A stretch of 64,000 nt of DNA, taken from NCBI GenBank assembly GCA_008921705.1, contig VFFE01007079.1, positions 749,473 to 813,472 of the forward strand, in the 5' to 3' direction. A program made the translations under genes and the position numbers. How positions within the stretch are numbered: position 1 is the stretch's first letter; each line of letters begins with the position of its first letter. The stretch comes from Burhinus oedicnemus. Taxonomy: Eukaryota; Chordata; Aves; Charadriiformes; Burhinidae. Positions 1-14,408 of this stretch are shown piece after piece. Below the pieces are notes generated by a model, which saw only the letters and a list, made by a program, of their open reading frames with translations, ran no database searches and was not told where the DNA came from.

Positions 1-709
1 ACTAACATGCATGAACTAAATGTGGGATGGAGGAACTAAGCCAACTAAAAGGACGGATAACATCCTGTGCTTAGCACCTATGGCACAGCTAGGAGATGTG
101 GGCAGATAATACTGGGACATAAAATGCTCCTGCATACATTTCCTAATAGGAAAGCCCTGCTTCAGTTAAATGCAGCAGGTAGGTAGCAGCATTACTGAAA
201 AGCAATTTCTTCAGTTAAACGTGGCCTTATGAATCGTGGTAGCTAAGCATGTAAGAATTGTGGTTGGCTATGTGATGCATCTTTTCCCATCATCTTCAAG
301 GAAGGGCAGGAAAAAGTTCATTCCTATTCCTAACATCGGGTGCATTGTTAGCTGATATTTCAAGTTATATTTCTCAGCTACCAAACTGATAACTTTAAAG
401 AACGACAGAGCTCAGCTTGAAGGAAAGGGAGCTCTTATGGTCTCTATGAACAGCTATCGGAAGCAAGGAAACCTGAGAGCCTGGGGAAAAACAGTTATTG
501 GGATGGTGTTGGCCAGTTATTTTGATGACACAGTAGGTGACCGAGATCTAGCTTTTGAATAGTAGATAAGCATGGGAAATTACTGTTATGGTCCTCCTCA
601 TTCCTAACAGTCCTAGAATGCTATAAAATGGCTATGTTTAAACCATGAAACATCTGGGGTTGTGGCACATCAACTAAAACCAGGTTGTGCAAGCTGCGAA
701 GGAAGGTCA

Positions 710-737
710 TGGGAAAAATGACCTTGGGAAAAATGAC
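710..737. repeat. 13-bp direct repeat, period 15
   Basis: The unit TGGGAAAAATGAC occurs at 710-722 and again, identical, at 725-737, with two bases between. It is a local short duplication of the kind left by replication slippage. No function is inferred. Confidence 0.8.
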
Positions 738-1253
738 GTGGAACATTTTACAGAATGCAAGAGAATCTTATTCTTTTTTGGCCTTTTCTATTTATTTTTG
801 TTAGTGTGGTCACATATAAAACTCTTGTCACAGCAACTGCTACAACCATTTGTCTTATTTTTTTATGAATAAGCTTGGATTATTTTTTTAAAAAGCGTAA
901 CTACAATTAACTCATCAGTGCAGCTAGCTAGGAAGCAAAAGGTTAATAGCAAATTCTGTTTTACTGGTTAAAGATGCTACTATAGCAGCATTTGCTCAAA
1001 TGGTTGTTTTACACATGCAGTGGCGTCATCCAGTTTAAATCCCGCTGTGTTTCTTTGCCAACAACTGCTAGTGAACATTTGCCCACCTTCCCTGCTGCTG
1101 AGTAGTATCAGGATTAGATGCAGGGAGGCGAGCAGGCTTACAACTTCATCTGTTGGCACCACAGGAATGCAGGAGCAGAACAGCATGGCAATAGGGAAAA
1201 CTTTCAAAATCATCAATTTTAAGGTCTTACCTCAAAATGGCTATTTCCTGGCT

Positions 1254-1272
1254 GGGGAGGGGGGGGGAAGGG
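1254..1272 (+). other. potential G-quadruplex motif
   Basis: The plus strand reads four G, one A, nine G, two A, three G. This satisfies the usual pattern of four runs of at least three G separated by loops of 1-7 bases. Folding in vivo is inference, and no promoter can be tied to it. Confidence 0.45.
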
Positions 1273-3016
1273 TAGCTTTCCCCAAACGTGCAAGGAAAAA
1301 GAAAAAAGCAGCAAGAAGAAAATCTTTCTCAAATAAAGACATGATGGGCATTTATTTATTATCCAACCTAGCAGGCAGGTGGATGTCTGCAAAACTGTAC
1401 TGGGAAGTAGATTTTGACATGGGAGGAGTGCCTGTCAAGAAAACACTGGTCTTATCTGGCTCTGTTGGGAATAAAAAATTTAGGGAGCTTTAGTACATCT
1501 TGGACTTTTTTAAGATGATGGATAGCTTGCAGCAACAGGCATTTTCCTCCCCTCACCAAAGGAAGCCACTTTTCCCTCAGTACTTAGCAAAAGTCTCTTT
1601 GAATGACATGATTATAGAGAATCACGTTCTGAGCAGAGACTGGTAGAGACAGACAGCTGGGGTTTCGCAGCATTTATAGGAGCTTTTGCCTGCACTTAAG
1701 AACAGCTGGAATCTACTTCCTGAACTCCATACATTTCTTACTCGCAAAGTTATGCGCCAATATCTGACCTTCTCAACCACTTGTCTGGACTTACGGGACA
1801 GAGGAGAGGGAATGTAATGTGCCAAAGGGCCAAAAGATAGGAAAAGGTGGCATCACTCTTTCCATTGAGCTCCTGTGCTGGAAGCTCTCAGTGTGCTGGT
1901 TCGAGCCAAACTTGTTGCTACAATGGGTGAGCTGGGCTGCACCCCCCTGTCCCAGCAGAGCTTCCTCAGCTGGCTGGCAGAAGAAGTTGAGCTGGGAAGT
2001 GGGGGTAGCAAGCAGATATTGCTTTTTAACTATAAACATAGCATTAATGGTTCCTCATAGGTTTTTAAAGTAGCTGAGTACAGAGTTATACAGAGAAATA
2101 ATGTCTCCCCTACTATCTTTTCTCGTTGTTTGTTCTCTGTAAACACATGGCAAGCATCTCCGTTATTAACTTTGAATTTAAGTCCCCTGTGATTTGTCTG
2201 ATGATAGTGATGCCTGTTCTTCATAGTTGCTTTAGTATTTCACCTCCCATGCTCAAACAATGCTCAGCTATGGCACTAAACAATCAGCTTAAATTGTGCG
2301 TTGGCAACTACAAAGTAATTGAGATTTTTTTTTCAGATTAAAATAGATGGTGACAAAGTAGGCTGACAGCTCCAGAGCAGCTGTTACGGCCTACAGTAAC
2401 AGTGGTGTGCGTTAAAGAGCTCTTGACCACGTATTTATGCAATAGACCTAATAGCTCTAAATGAACTGTTATGATCTATCAGTTAAGTAACATATACTGT
2501 CAAGAATGCAAGGATAAACCCAAAGGAATTATTGTTATCTGCTGCAGCAATTTTCATATTCTTATACTTCAACAAACTTTTTTTCTTAGAACAATTGCTT
2601 TTCCATTTGCTTAAGGCTGTTAATCAGAAGCATACAGCCAATACTGAACGACATGCTTAGAATTTGTGAAATCTGCACAAAATACTATGGTAAGTTTAAA
2701 ACATCATCAGTAGCTCATCTTGACAGGTTAGAGTTGTTACAGCATGAATCTCTTATTTATGCAATTATTTGGAACAGCAGCAAGAGATGTAACAAGTAAC
2801 TGAATTGTCCTTGTTTTCTGGGCGTATCTCTACCATCCAGAGGATTGTTCACTTTACTGTCATCTCCACATGGGCTGATGTTCAGGGCAGGATGTTCAGG
2901 TCCTAGCACTAGGTTTGTGAGTAGAATAGCTACTCTTAACGCTTACCTGCTCCAGCTGTTTTGCTGTTTCAGCATTACTTCTAGTTTTAGAGCTGACCTG
3001 GTGCTCTCTGAAAGAC

Positions 3017-3279
3017 CAGTCCTTTGGGTTTCCAAACTTTTTGATCACATGCCCCTAGTCGTAAAATATTTTTGGGCACATACCCCTGCCATTGTACTAC
3101 TATACCATGTACCTTATAAAACATACGCACACAAAAAAAGATGATATAAGATGGAATATACAGTTTTTAATTCTTACTCATTTTATTAGTGTATGAAAGA
3201 TATTTTCTTCCTTCTAATGAATTGTCTTGTGTACCCCCTTGAGTGCACGCACTCCACTTAGGAGACCACCGCTTTAGTG
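3017..3279. mobile_element. hAT/Charlie-like MITE, ancient
   Basis: The segment begins CAGT...GGGTTTCCAAACTTTTT and ends ...CTTAGGAGACCACCGCTTTAGTG. The reverse complement of the right end (CACTAAAGCGGTGGTCTCCTAAGT) aligns imperfectly with the left end through GG-T-TCC-AA-T, so the block has diverged terminal inverted repeats. Subterminal tracts GCACATACCCC on the left and GTGTACCCCC on the right also resemble the ends of non-autonomous hAT elements in vertebrates. The interior is A+T-rich and holds no transposase. At about 260 bp it has MITE size. No clean 8-bp target duplication is visible, as expected of an old copy. The family name is inference from the ends. Confidence 0.55.
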
Positions 3280-3819
3280 TAGTGCAAGGACAGACCTTGC
3301 TCCCCCCTTCTTTAAGTATAATCTTCCATGCTTTAATTCTCTCTCCGTTACTCTGTGCTCCCCACATAGACATCCTAGTCATATAGAAAACAATGACCAA
3401 TGAGACAGGTATATGACTTTCTCTTTCCCATTCACTCTTCACCTTGTTATTAAGCCTGTTACAGGTATAGCAACTTAATGACTACTATGAATCAGATGGA
3501 TAGATCATAATTATTCCTAGTACCTTGTGTGGTCAGACTGATTTAGTAAGCCTCTGTAATAAAATTTGGTTTTACTTATCATTACAGGGTAGGGAAGGTG
3601 TTCTCTAGTCCTGGCCTGAAGTTACGTATGCAGTCAGCTGCAGAGTCTCGTCATTTGCTCCTCCACTTCTTTATTTTAAGGGGAACTTGCTCATGCTTCC
3701 CAGTGAATGGGAATGGCACTTGCCCGAACCAGGTAGTGTCCTGGCAGGCATCGTACATCCCTCCAGCCCGTGCCTTTCACATCCACACCTAGCTGATAGT
3801 TGTCTTCTAGTGTGAACTA

Positions 3820-3839
3820 GATCATCTACGCAGATGATC
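3820..3839. repeat. short inverted repeat (8-bp arms)
   Basis: GATCATCT at 3820-3827 and AGATGATC at 3832-3839 are exact reverse complements separated by four bases (ACGC). The arms do not extend further. It is too short to be called a terminator or RNA gene in a eukaryote. Confidence 0.7.
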
Positions 3840-4577
3840 ACTGAACATTAGCCTCCTCCTAGCTGTCGCCTTCCTGAGGTCAATGACTCCAGTTAAAGAA
3901 AAATGCTCAGGCACTTAAGAGACCAGTGGTTTATGTCACAGGCTAAAGTGAAGAGAGGCAGAGCTTCCTCTACAGCCAAGGCTCCTGAAGTAGCAAAGCT
4001 GCTCAGACCTGTTTTACTCATATTTACTTCTGCTGAGCAAGGGGACAATTCTGCCAATTGAGTTTAGCCTCAGAGTAAAGAATAATTATTTCTGGATTCA
4101 TTCAGACAACCAGCTGAAAAGGGTTTTGTCTTCTTTCAGATTTGATTGTCTCCTTGCAAATGCCGTGGACCTGTTGGCAGCAGTGTAGGCAAACCTACTA
4201 GTAATACATTTCTCTGGGTTTGTGACAGCCTCCTCTTTCTATCCCAGTCATTATTGAAGATCCCAGTCATAGATTGGAAGAGTACAGTTGAAACGGAGTG
4301 ATGCTTTGGAAGAAAAGAAACCACATGCCAGCTCCAGAAAAGGCCACTATTGACTTAAGGCTTTATGGAATTTTGTGGAATTTCTGGATACTACATATAG
4401 TCTTAGGCTACTCAATATATTCTTCCTTTTTGCATTCTGTTTGAATATAACAGACTTCAGGTTTTCTGTATTAATCCTTAGTACCTTGTCTTTCAAAGTA
4501 TGCTGATTATGTGAAAATATTCTTGAAAGAAGAGGTTTTAAGAAATAACTTGGAGAAAGAGATTGAGATTGCTGCAT

Positions 4578-4605
4578 GGAAAACATTTGCCGGAAAACAT
4601 TTGCC
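4578..4605. repeat. 14-bp perfect tandem duplication
   Basis: The unit GGAAAACATTTGCC occurs twice head to tail at 4578-4591 and 4592-4605 with no mismatch. It is a simple local duplication. Confidence 0.85.
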
Positions 4606-7600
4606 GGCAACCATTTACCACTTAGTGGCTGATCCAGGTGAAGATGAGGAACCTGATGATTAGGCCACTGCACCTGAGAGAAGAGAAGGTAAAAGACAAG
4701 GTAGAAGAGCAGAAACAGGATGAATTGTGAAGAGCTGGTAAGGAAGACAAGTAATATAAAGTCATGGTCAAGGTAAGGGGAACAAAATAAATTGATCTAG
4801 GGAGTTGATAGCAATATGTTCTTCTGTATCTCCTCAAGTTTGAAAACTACGTTTACAATCTATAGGAGTGGATATAGCATAGTTGATGAAGAGGGGAGTG
4901 AATAGGGTGATGAGACACTGAGGAGGAGGAGAGTAAACTGAATGAGCTTATATTGCCTAGTTTAGCCATGTGCTTCCCCGTAGTCTCTTTATTCTTTGTT
5001 TGTGATGTAGCCTGTTACTTGCTTCATCCCCTTCACCATTTCACAAAGAGGAAAGGGCAGCTTGCTTAGCATTAGCTAGTTTGCGTGGCTGCCCTCCTTG
5101 ACAGAGCAAGTAACATTGGGAGGGAAATTAACCCTTGGTGGGAAGAATGAGAGACCCCCCTCTTGCTGGAGGATGTGGCCAGGGAAGACACGTACCAGGA
5201 AATGCAGAGGATGGACTGTTGTGGTGTTGGTTTCTGTGTGGGGTAGATCTCTGGGAGAAGACATCTCTCGGCTGGCTTGTGTGGCAAGGTGGAGCGTTAG
5301 GTCTATGTTACAGAGAGCTCCCTTTCTTATGGGTAAAAGGGGAATGTTGGTTATGTATCTAGAGAACAATGGCAGATTTGAGGGTGCTTGGAGTCCTGCT
5401 CTTGGTTCCCTTGTGTCAGTTAATGAGTTTTATGGTGTAACACATACCAGTTTGTGACTACAGCAAACAGGGATTGGGAAAGTCAGCTTTCTCATCTGTG
5501 ATTCAGGATTGCTTACCATTTCTGTAAGTGGCCTTCCAAGATACCTGATACTTTCTGGATTGTGACATGTAACTCTGAGACTAAATCCAATTAAGGGGAA
5601 ATAGGAGAAGGTATGATACGAGGAGGGAAAAAAGTATTTGCATTTCTATCATAATCCAAGCAAAAATAATAGACTGTAGGTAAAGGTTTGTGAATATCTA
5701 TTTCTGTTGTTAGTTGCTACCATGGGTTCCTTTGTTTAAAAAGACGGGATCTGGGGTCTGAGACTGCAAGGATCTGTGTTCAAACCCTGCAAACAACTTG
5801 ACCGGTATCATCCTGAAGTATTAAATTCTGCAACAACATATGTCATTCATCTAACTGGGAGAGGGTTTCATAAAGACTATTTTTACATATGACTCCACAG
5901 AAAAAAAAATATAAATGTAGACCATCAAAGCTGTTGCAATTAGGGTTTGGCTCTAGATCCAAAATATTTATGAATTGACACTGATGTTGTAAGTCTCTTA
6001 TGAAACATTCACTCACAAGTTTGATTACTAAAAAAATGTCATTTACAGAAGAAATAAGTTATGAAGGAATCAAATTTCATACAAGAAACCCTGGAAAACA
6101 AGACCACAAATGACAAAACATACTATTTAGAGCCCAGATGGCTGCGTAAAATAAATAGCCGTTTCCTCGGTGGAAGCATAGGCAATTTGGCTGTGTGAAG
6201 CTACAATTCCAGCAGAGATCCTTGAAACAGATGTTAATATTGCTTGTGCATGGAAACTTTAGTAAAAAGCAAGATGTTCAGGTAACATGAATGTAATGAC
6301 TGACAACCTCAGATATCTTTGTCTGTAGGAGATATGCACTTAAAACCATAATGTGACTGTTGTAGAGCCTGGAACATAAATATCTATATGCATGTTATGA
6401 TGAACTAACACATATGGCTGCCTAGGATGTTTGAAATGTTTTGGTAATTTTCCTTTTTTCTGTAACTGGTAGCCCAGTGAAGTATTTTTAAACCAAGAAG
6501 AAAAATCCAAGCTGAACCTAAATATAGATAGATGGGGATATGTAGATACAGGCATGGACAGATATAAAGGTATAATGTCTTTACCTGTACAGAGCAGAAA
6601 CAAGAAATTAATGACTTACCTTCTTCATGTCAGATTAACTTAAAAACTGTCCTGTGTTAATGTGTCTGTCTTTAACAAGCCTGTGTCATCATTTCTGATG
6701 TACCTGGTCAGGCTAAGTAACCCCCTAATTTTAGTAGGAGCAAGCCCTACTTGTCTTTTCCTTAGATGGTTACGTTCTTGACTCAAGCTTATCCTAAGGA
6801 ATGTAAATGACAGAAGTACTTTGTCTGGACGCAATTCTAAGAGTTTGTCAGTGGAATGTGTTTTCTCCATATATTAAGAAAGAAGAGTGGCAGTTTTGCA
6901 AAAACTTTGCTTCCAGTTCTGCAAAAGTTCTTAAGAGTTCTGTTTAGTAAGCGTGGTACAACACTCTCCTGTTTGACAGCAGCAAGGCACATCTCTTATG
7001 GCTTGCACTTGTGTAACGTATTATTGGTTGTTCCAGTTGAATCTTATGCCATGGAGACCCTAAATACAGAACTTGCACAATGACTTAGTATGTCCTTGGG
7101 TGGCTAATGGGAGTGCTGTCATTAGCTGCAGGGCATACAAAATCAGGTGACAAGGTCCTTGTTTCAAAGCAGTAATGAGCTACGGAGCATAAAACACCTA
7201 CTGAACAAGCAAAAACTTAACATGGCTACCTTCATACTGCTGGGACTAAGACGACTATTTACTCCACAAATTTGGGTGAGCTCTTTGCAGACCAGTAGGT
7301 AATGGTGAAGTCTGACAACAGGTTGTTTTCCATCTTCCCCTGTTTGAAAATACACCCAGAAGGAGAGGTTCTGAAGAGAGGTCTTTACACAACAGCCAGC
7401 GGCCAGAGCACACACCTAGACTATGAGAGACTTGCATTCAGTTTCTTGCTCAGCCTGAGGTGATTCAGCCCCCAGCAGGCTATTCTGAAACATGGGTGTT
7501 CTCGGGAAATCCGTCATCTGCGCAGCTGTGCTCAGAATTTGATGAGAAAACAGTGGAGTCCATTGCAGTAGGGTCAACATTCATGCTAGTGTTCTTAAAA

Positions 7601-10600
7601 CATACCTTACTCCACGGTTTAGTCAATAAGAATTTAGTGTTCTTGGATGTGAAGAAAGCAGTGTTTATGCAGGAAGACGTAGTATTCATCTCAGTAGCTC
7701 AGTATGCTCATTGTCATGGATGTCTGAGGCTTTGTGTTAACCTCGAAGATTTGGGCTGATCTCAAGAGGTCCCTGAGGCAAAGCAAATGCAAAGCATTTA
7801 GCAGTACTCTGGGTAAGACAGGAGATTCCACTCTTCTTCCCTCAAAAAGAAGAATATGGAATTCTAGATCCAAATTTTGATTCACCTATACTGGAACAAT
7901 TTCAGTAAAGAAAATTTTGTCTTTACTACATGGTTCAGAGCAGCCCATTTGTTACTCAAGTGTGTTTACTGACTTCTAGATACCCTAGTATTCTCCCACA
8001 TCAGACTAAGTTAACCTATAAAAAGGAAAAAGAGAAAATATTCTGTTAATCTCTCTTCAAGTATCAAGGCCCTTTCACCCTTAATCTTTACAGAATATGT
8101 AAGCTGTTGCAAAGGATTTGATAACATGTATGGCAGACAGCTTGTTATCTCTGCTGGAGGGTGTTGGAACTGCTCAACTTGAAACCATATCCTTGATTGT
8201 TTGTGCCGAGCAGCCTCTCCCCTGAGCAAGCAGTAAACATATGCTCCCTTGATAAAGGAAGTTCTGGAATCTCTCCCTAACCTTACAGCCTGGATCTGAG
8301 TCATCTCAGCTCAGTGACAACCACTGAGCTCTGAAAGGATACCACTTATTGCAACAGTAAAAAGCCTTTGTCTTCCAGGGCTTAGTGACCCTTGGTTAGA
8401 GCAGGGGAATGGGAGTAGAGCATCGTAATTCAGAATCCTAAATCATTCACTTGGCCGCTGTCCTTCTGAGTAGCTCCATCTCTGCTACATTTTCTCCATC
8501 TGTAATAACAGATATATGCCTGTGCAGGAAACTGATATCTTCAGCTAGAAGTCTAGTATAAAATACACATTTTTCTAAGAAAGCATCAGAAATCTTTCCA
8601 AAAAGAAATAGCTTTACTTTATGCTAAATTGCAATGCTTCTACCGTCATATGATACTGCTTCTCTAACACACCTAAGTCAGCTGAGTCAACGAGCAAAAC
8701 ACCACACATCCCAGTATTAATTTCAGCAATCTTGACACCTCTGTATCATGGTGTTACACTTCTTAACTCAGCTGTCAGCATGCAATAAATGTGGTGGTAC
8801 TGTCAGCCCACACAGACTAGGGCTTAGTATCACAAGGAGAGTGTTCTGTACACTCATTCTGAGAAATTCCTTTTTTATACTCTTTCTACATTTACAAAAA
8901 CAATGCGTTGGGTTTGCTACTATTATCAATTAATGTCTAGTGCTAATACTGGAATAAACATTTGTCTGCTGATTCTTCCTCTCTAAAGAATCCCTTTGTG
9001 TTATGTAGAACCGAAAAGGTCTGAAGTCATTCCTTCAGTTTGGGAGGAAACTCGCATCTACTGGTAACTCTTGCAACTGGGACACCTGTTAGTCTGACCG
9101 ATGGGACAATAAAATCAGACTCAAATTGCTTTATTCAGTAAAGATAAGTAGATAAAATCACAGAAAATAAAGTCACAGTAAAGTAAATTCTTGCTCCATT
9201 CACAGCTGTTAGTTTAATGGAATTGCCTTTCTCGTGAAAAGCACAGCTGCTCCAGCCCTGCCGGCAGCACGCGCGTCTGCGGGGGCCGGGAGGGGGCTCT
9301 GGAGCTGCAGCAAGACTTGTGCTAAGCATCCAGGGCTGCCTTCAAGAATGACCTTAATTAAATGCTCATCTAGAACTAAAGCAACCTACTGAACGTTTTG
9401 ACCAAATGGTGCTGGTGCCCATTTGGTTGGAAGCTCAGCTGAGAGCACACCTTTGCTGGCAGATGACTGTCCCTCCAGCTGTAGTGGGTCTTGTGCAACT
9501 TTCTGTGTTCTGCCCCTTAGTAGCATCAATGCATTTCCTTGCTACGAGTGAGCGTGTGTCCTCACAAGCTGGTAGAGCTTTGCAAACCGGACCATTAGCC
9601 TTGGTGACATCTTGTGTTTGCAGATAATGGGACCCACATCTTCGCAGGTTCAATGAGGTGTGTGTAGAAATGCAATGTTAAACATGGATCCAGTTCTCCA
9701 ATTTGTGAGTGTGCTCAGCAGTTAAACATATAGGGCTTTTTTTTCCTCCCCTGTATTCACTTGGCTTTTGCTCTAGAACTCCTCCTTCAGTTTATGCCGC
9801 GTGCACAATAGGACTCTATGCCTTAGTTTGGCATTTCTAAATGAGAATAATAAACCCCCTTATCTCACAGCGAAATTGTGAAAATAAGTCAATTAGTGTA
9901 TTGGAAACGGTCCGATACTGCACTGGCAAACACAGAAACAATGCTGGGTTTAGAACTTGGTCTAAATAGCATGCAAAAAATAAGGCTCTAGACCAGTAAT
10001 GAACAGTGACAGAAGGAGAAATTATTGAATCGTTGCTCATTTAGTGAACGTGATTCCTGCTGTGCATTGGATGAAATTGGCCCTGTGGGGAAAATAGAAA
10101 GACTAGGATAATTCTTACAAAAAGAGAAATGACTTACGGTTGCATTTCCTCCCTTCTGAGTGATAAGCGTGGCCATCCAAAGACATTTCAGAAAATAGTG
10201 CAGAGGTGTTTGATTTGGGTGATTTTCTAGCTTTTGAAAAGAGAACTGAATATGTAGCAATTCTGTCCTGCAGCATTGTCCTAACACCTGCTGGAGGTAT
10301 CTGTTGATTGAAAGTGCTGAAATGCCTAAATCCAGAGATCTCCCTCGCTTCAGCTAAGAGAAGCTGCCCAGATGGTATGCTATCACCCTCTGCGTGGGGG
10401 AATGTGAGCTTTGTCACGAGAAAGTGGAGCTTCTAATCTGGTGGAAGAGGGAGCCTACAGTGGAAGTCATTGTACCTGGGCGGACAGTCAGCAGTATCAC
10501 CATCCTGATTCTTTCTCACTTTTACCTTGGTGCAATCAAGGAATGAAGCTTAGTCCACCTTTGATGAATAAATTTGTGAAAAACAGAATGGATTATAACT

Positions 10601-13600
10601 TCCAAAATGCCAATGGATTTTCATAGGGACAGCAAGAAGTAGCCTTCTCTTAGATTTCAAACCTTTTCCAAAATGTGGTTTCTTGAATGGATTCATTTGG
10701 GTTTTTTAATGTTCAAGAAGCAATTGCTAGAATTTCTTGAAAGAGATAAAATACTTTACTTTCCCTTATCTCATCCTTGGAAAAAGCAGAAATGCTTTGG
10801 CTGTAATTCTCTAAAATGCCCACTGTGAAAACTTCAGCCCAAATACTTGTAATTGAGATAAATTGTAAACAATTGAACGCAGGATCTTCTAATGAGAGGT
10901 GTCAAGGAATATTAATAATAGATGTTATTTCCAGCCATGCCTGTAATAATACATGATAGGATATCGAAGGTAAAGAGATGCAAGTGCAAAGTGAGGCAAA
11001 TGTATGTACTCATCTTTTACATTTTAATGGAACTAATTAATGAGGCTGGCATGCTTTTGAAAATGCTTTAATTTATTCTTTGATTAAAAAGTAGAAGTCT
11101 CTCATTAGTACAAAAATATCTTTTCTGAGTTATACGTCTGGAGTGTATAAAACAGATCAGTGCTGATATAAACTGGGAATTTCAAAATTATTGTTTACAT
11201 TGCATCCTGTTTCTGCATCATTCATTGTGGATTTACATCATAATTAGTTTGCTGTTTTCCCTGCAGTGAACTTGACTTGAAACTGGAAACTCCTCTGGAT
11301 TTGACTGTTGCACCTGATTGCTTTTTTTCTTTCACATATTGGCCGTACGGCATTTATTTTGTTTTATTTTTATATGAGAAAGAGGAAAAAAAGTCTGCTT
11401 CTGTATTTGATTTATCAAATGACTTCTTTTCAGTTTTGTTCAGTTTTATGTAAGGTGACCTTTGCATTTGTGGAATGGTATTTTGATTATAAAACACTGC
11501 TTTGGCTAGCTCAGAATTTACATTATTCCCCTGCAGACCTCATTTGGGGAAAAAGGATCTAGTGTAGCAGTTCCTCTTTAATGCCAGGTTCTGTAATTAG
11601 TTTTCTTCTTCTACTTACGATTTTGATAAAATATTAATTGATATTAGATAGTGTGAGTGCGTGTGTAGGGTGTTCCCTAGCTGAAGATGCATTCATGGAA
11701 ATAGCAGGGGATGGCTCCAGAGGGGAAGGTGGTTGCACCTTTGGATAAATATATGATTCTGATGCTTCTCTGCCGCACTTTGATGGATGAAATTCTCCCC
11801 AGGCTAGAGGGTTTATGAGGTCTTCACATCACTAAAACATCCTCGAGCTAAAACTAAAATCCTGCCAGCTTTCAAGAATTTTGTCTAGATAGTAAAGAAT
11901 TTGAATGTGTTACATTGGCATGGCGCAGTCCTATAGCTCCTGCATCAGCCCCCTGCCCTTCTGCAGGTTGTCCTCCCGCAGCCAGAGCATGGCTGTCCTC
12001 GGTCATGGCTTGCTGTTCCAGCCCTTCTACTCACCTGCCCTCACCTTTCCTCTACTCCTGACGTTCGCAAAGCAGCGGGGAGGGAAATCGGGGTGTAGAC
12101 TGAAGGGTTCCTGCTTTCTGCCAACCTGCTCAGCTTCTGTGTGTTGGCCTTTCTTGTATCCCTTGAAACTGGCAGAGAAGTGAGGAGGATAATGGTGGGG
12201 TTACCCGTTACAGAGCGCTGAGCTCAACCTCAAAGCAGCCCAAACTGCTGCAAACTGAACAGTGGCTTATTGCTTTTAAGCAATCCTTTTTCAGCTTTCT
12301 GCTACAAAAGGTTCAGGCTCTGAAGTGAAGTTGCAGTCTTCCCCGCCCTTGCTTACCCTTATTGTTGTGCTGGGAAGATGGTTGCAACAAGGGAGGAAGA
12401 TTTCTCTTCTAGAAAGGCAGGATAAGATCCAGAGCATCTTGTTGACGAAGTAGAGCAGATGGGAAGCATACCGCTTTGCCCTCCTCAGCAGGTTAGAATC
12501 TGGCGGCTTGTGTATGAGATTTAATGTGGATATGAATAAATAATAGAGAGAAGGTAAAGAAATATTTGCTCAAAACAGAGTTTACAGAATGATATGCTCT
12601 ACTTGATAAATCACTCCAAAAATACTTCCTTGTTGAGACTCATTTTTCAGCTCCTTTGACAGCAGCTAGTGTCCCAATTTGAAGGGCGCTCTGTGGATTT
12701 CACTCCCACTATTCCTCCCTTTCCCAGCAATGTTACATCTCCCAGTTTTACTAATACAGAGCTCTTCCTTGCGTAAGGAAAATAAATTAGCAATTTAGAA
12801 AGGTTGACCAGAGACAACTCATCACAGAGGAGTCCAGAGCTCTGTGAGTGGCAGCACTATCTTACAAGTTCTATAAATACTTGGTGTCACCCCATGCACA
12901 TCTTCCTTGGATTTTGCATTTATTTCTCCCTGCATTATACACCAACATGGGTAGCAAAATATGAAAAAGAGGAGACAGCAGAGATTAGGGGCTGGAAACA
13001 TTTTCACAGCAGTATCTTGTCAGCTTTCCAGCACACTCTGACTTATCGAGATCCAAACACTCACAGCTGGTGCATATTTTAATGCCAAATGACTGGCATG
13101 GCTGAAATTGGAATTCACAGTCTCTCAATGCACCGTACTAGCGCATTTAGTCAGCACATTGCTTTTGTGTGACTCTTTTAAAGTTAAGTTACATTTCAAT
13201 GAGGGTATTTTTATGGAGGCACTGTGAACTTGCACGGAAGAGTGTGTGGCTTGGTGTGCCAAGTGGCTGTATGTCTGATTAAAATTAGAAGTAAAACAAC
13301 ATGAAAAACCCTGCTAATTTACTGCCCTAAAATTGTCAATTAGAGCAGTGCCAAGCAGTCTGGCAAGAGCTTCAGTTCTTCCAAAAGGCAGAAGAGCAGT
13401 GCCAACTCTGAAGCAAAGGAAAGCGGAGGAAATATTTGTCAACTCTATCCAATAACTGGTCATGTAATAATTGGGCAGTAACAATTCTCCAACCTGAGTT
13501 GTTTGGCTGATGGTTGGAACAATGCCTGGTTTTGTGTTTTTTTTTGTTTTGTGGGGTTTTTTTTATTAAATTTTTAAAATTTTCCATCAGTGCGCTTTTT

Positions 13601-14393
13601 TTATTAGTATTGTGATGGGTTGCTGTGTAGCTCAATGCTGAGTTGCATGTTCTACATCGCCATGTTTCCTGAACAGCTCAGTATATAATGTTGCATTGTC
13701 TATGAAATTTGAAATAATCATTAATTTCATACAATGACACTAGAGGTAAGAAGTGTTTCGGGACAAGCTGTTTCAACAGGGTGATAGCTGGTGTATCTCA
13801 GTCCTCTGAAATTCAGCGGCCAGAAAGACGATGGCCATTTTCCTTTTAGGAAGTGCAGTTCAACTCTGTAGTAAGATCTTGCCTTGGTTTTGATTCCCTG
13901 AACACAGCTAAAAGTACCTGTGGAGTAAGGGTCCACCCGAGAAGTAGTCCTCTAGCACAGCTATTGAGACCGTCAGCTGTAGAGGGGCACCTTTGGGATC
14001 ATCCTTCTAACGATATTGCTGGAAAGGGTTGTGTCGTGCAATGCTGTGGTGTTTGAGGGTAGGCTCTCGCAGCTTACGAAGGTCCCAAACACTGTCTAAA
14101 TTATTCTAGAGTCATGGAGCAGCTCAGATTTAGTTCATTAAAATTCTTACTAGACTCTGAAATTAATTGAATCCAATTCAATTCAATGGAAGCAAGATCC
14201 CAGGATGAGAGATGCTTTTGAACTCTCCAGACCTACAAGAGTTTTCAGTTTTTTTCATGTGATCCATATGCTTGCAAACAATTATCACACTGGATTAATT
14301 TGACACAGAGGGAGGCAACAAGTCAGCCAGTACACCCATTATAACACAGATTTTATAGGACTTTATTTTGTTGTTTGCTTTCTCTGCTTTTTC

Positions 14394-14408
14394 TTTTTTT
14401 TTTTTTTT
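14394..14408. repeat. T homopolymer (15)
   Basis: An uninterrupted run of 15 T lies in a T-rich stretch that begins near 14380. It is a simple low-complexity run. Confidence 0.9.

Larger units (their letters stand above)
1..3016. other. non-coding unique DNA
   Basis: I see no gene here. Several short open frames occur on both strands (for example at 1020-1493 and 1791-2073), but they overlap in opposite directions, lack any domain I recognise, and have no convincing splice-site pair around them. The stretch is A+T-rich with scattered T and A runs. A G-run motif at 1254-1272 and a 13-bp direct repeat at 710-737 are listed separately. Confidence 0.6.

Noticed and set aside
5098..5457. 119-codon plus-strand open frame
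   Set aside because: There are no recognisable domains, splice sites or codon rhythm. Other frames and the opposite strand are also open.
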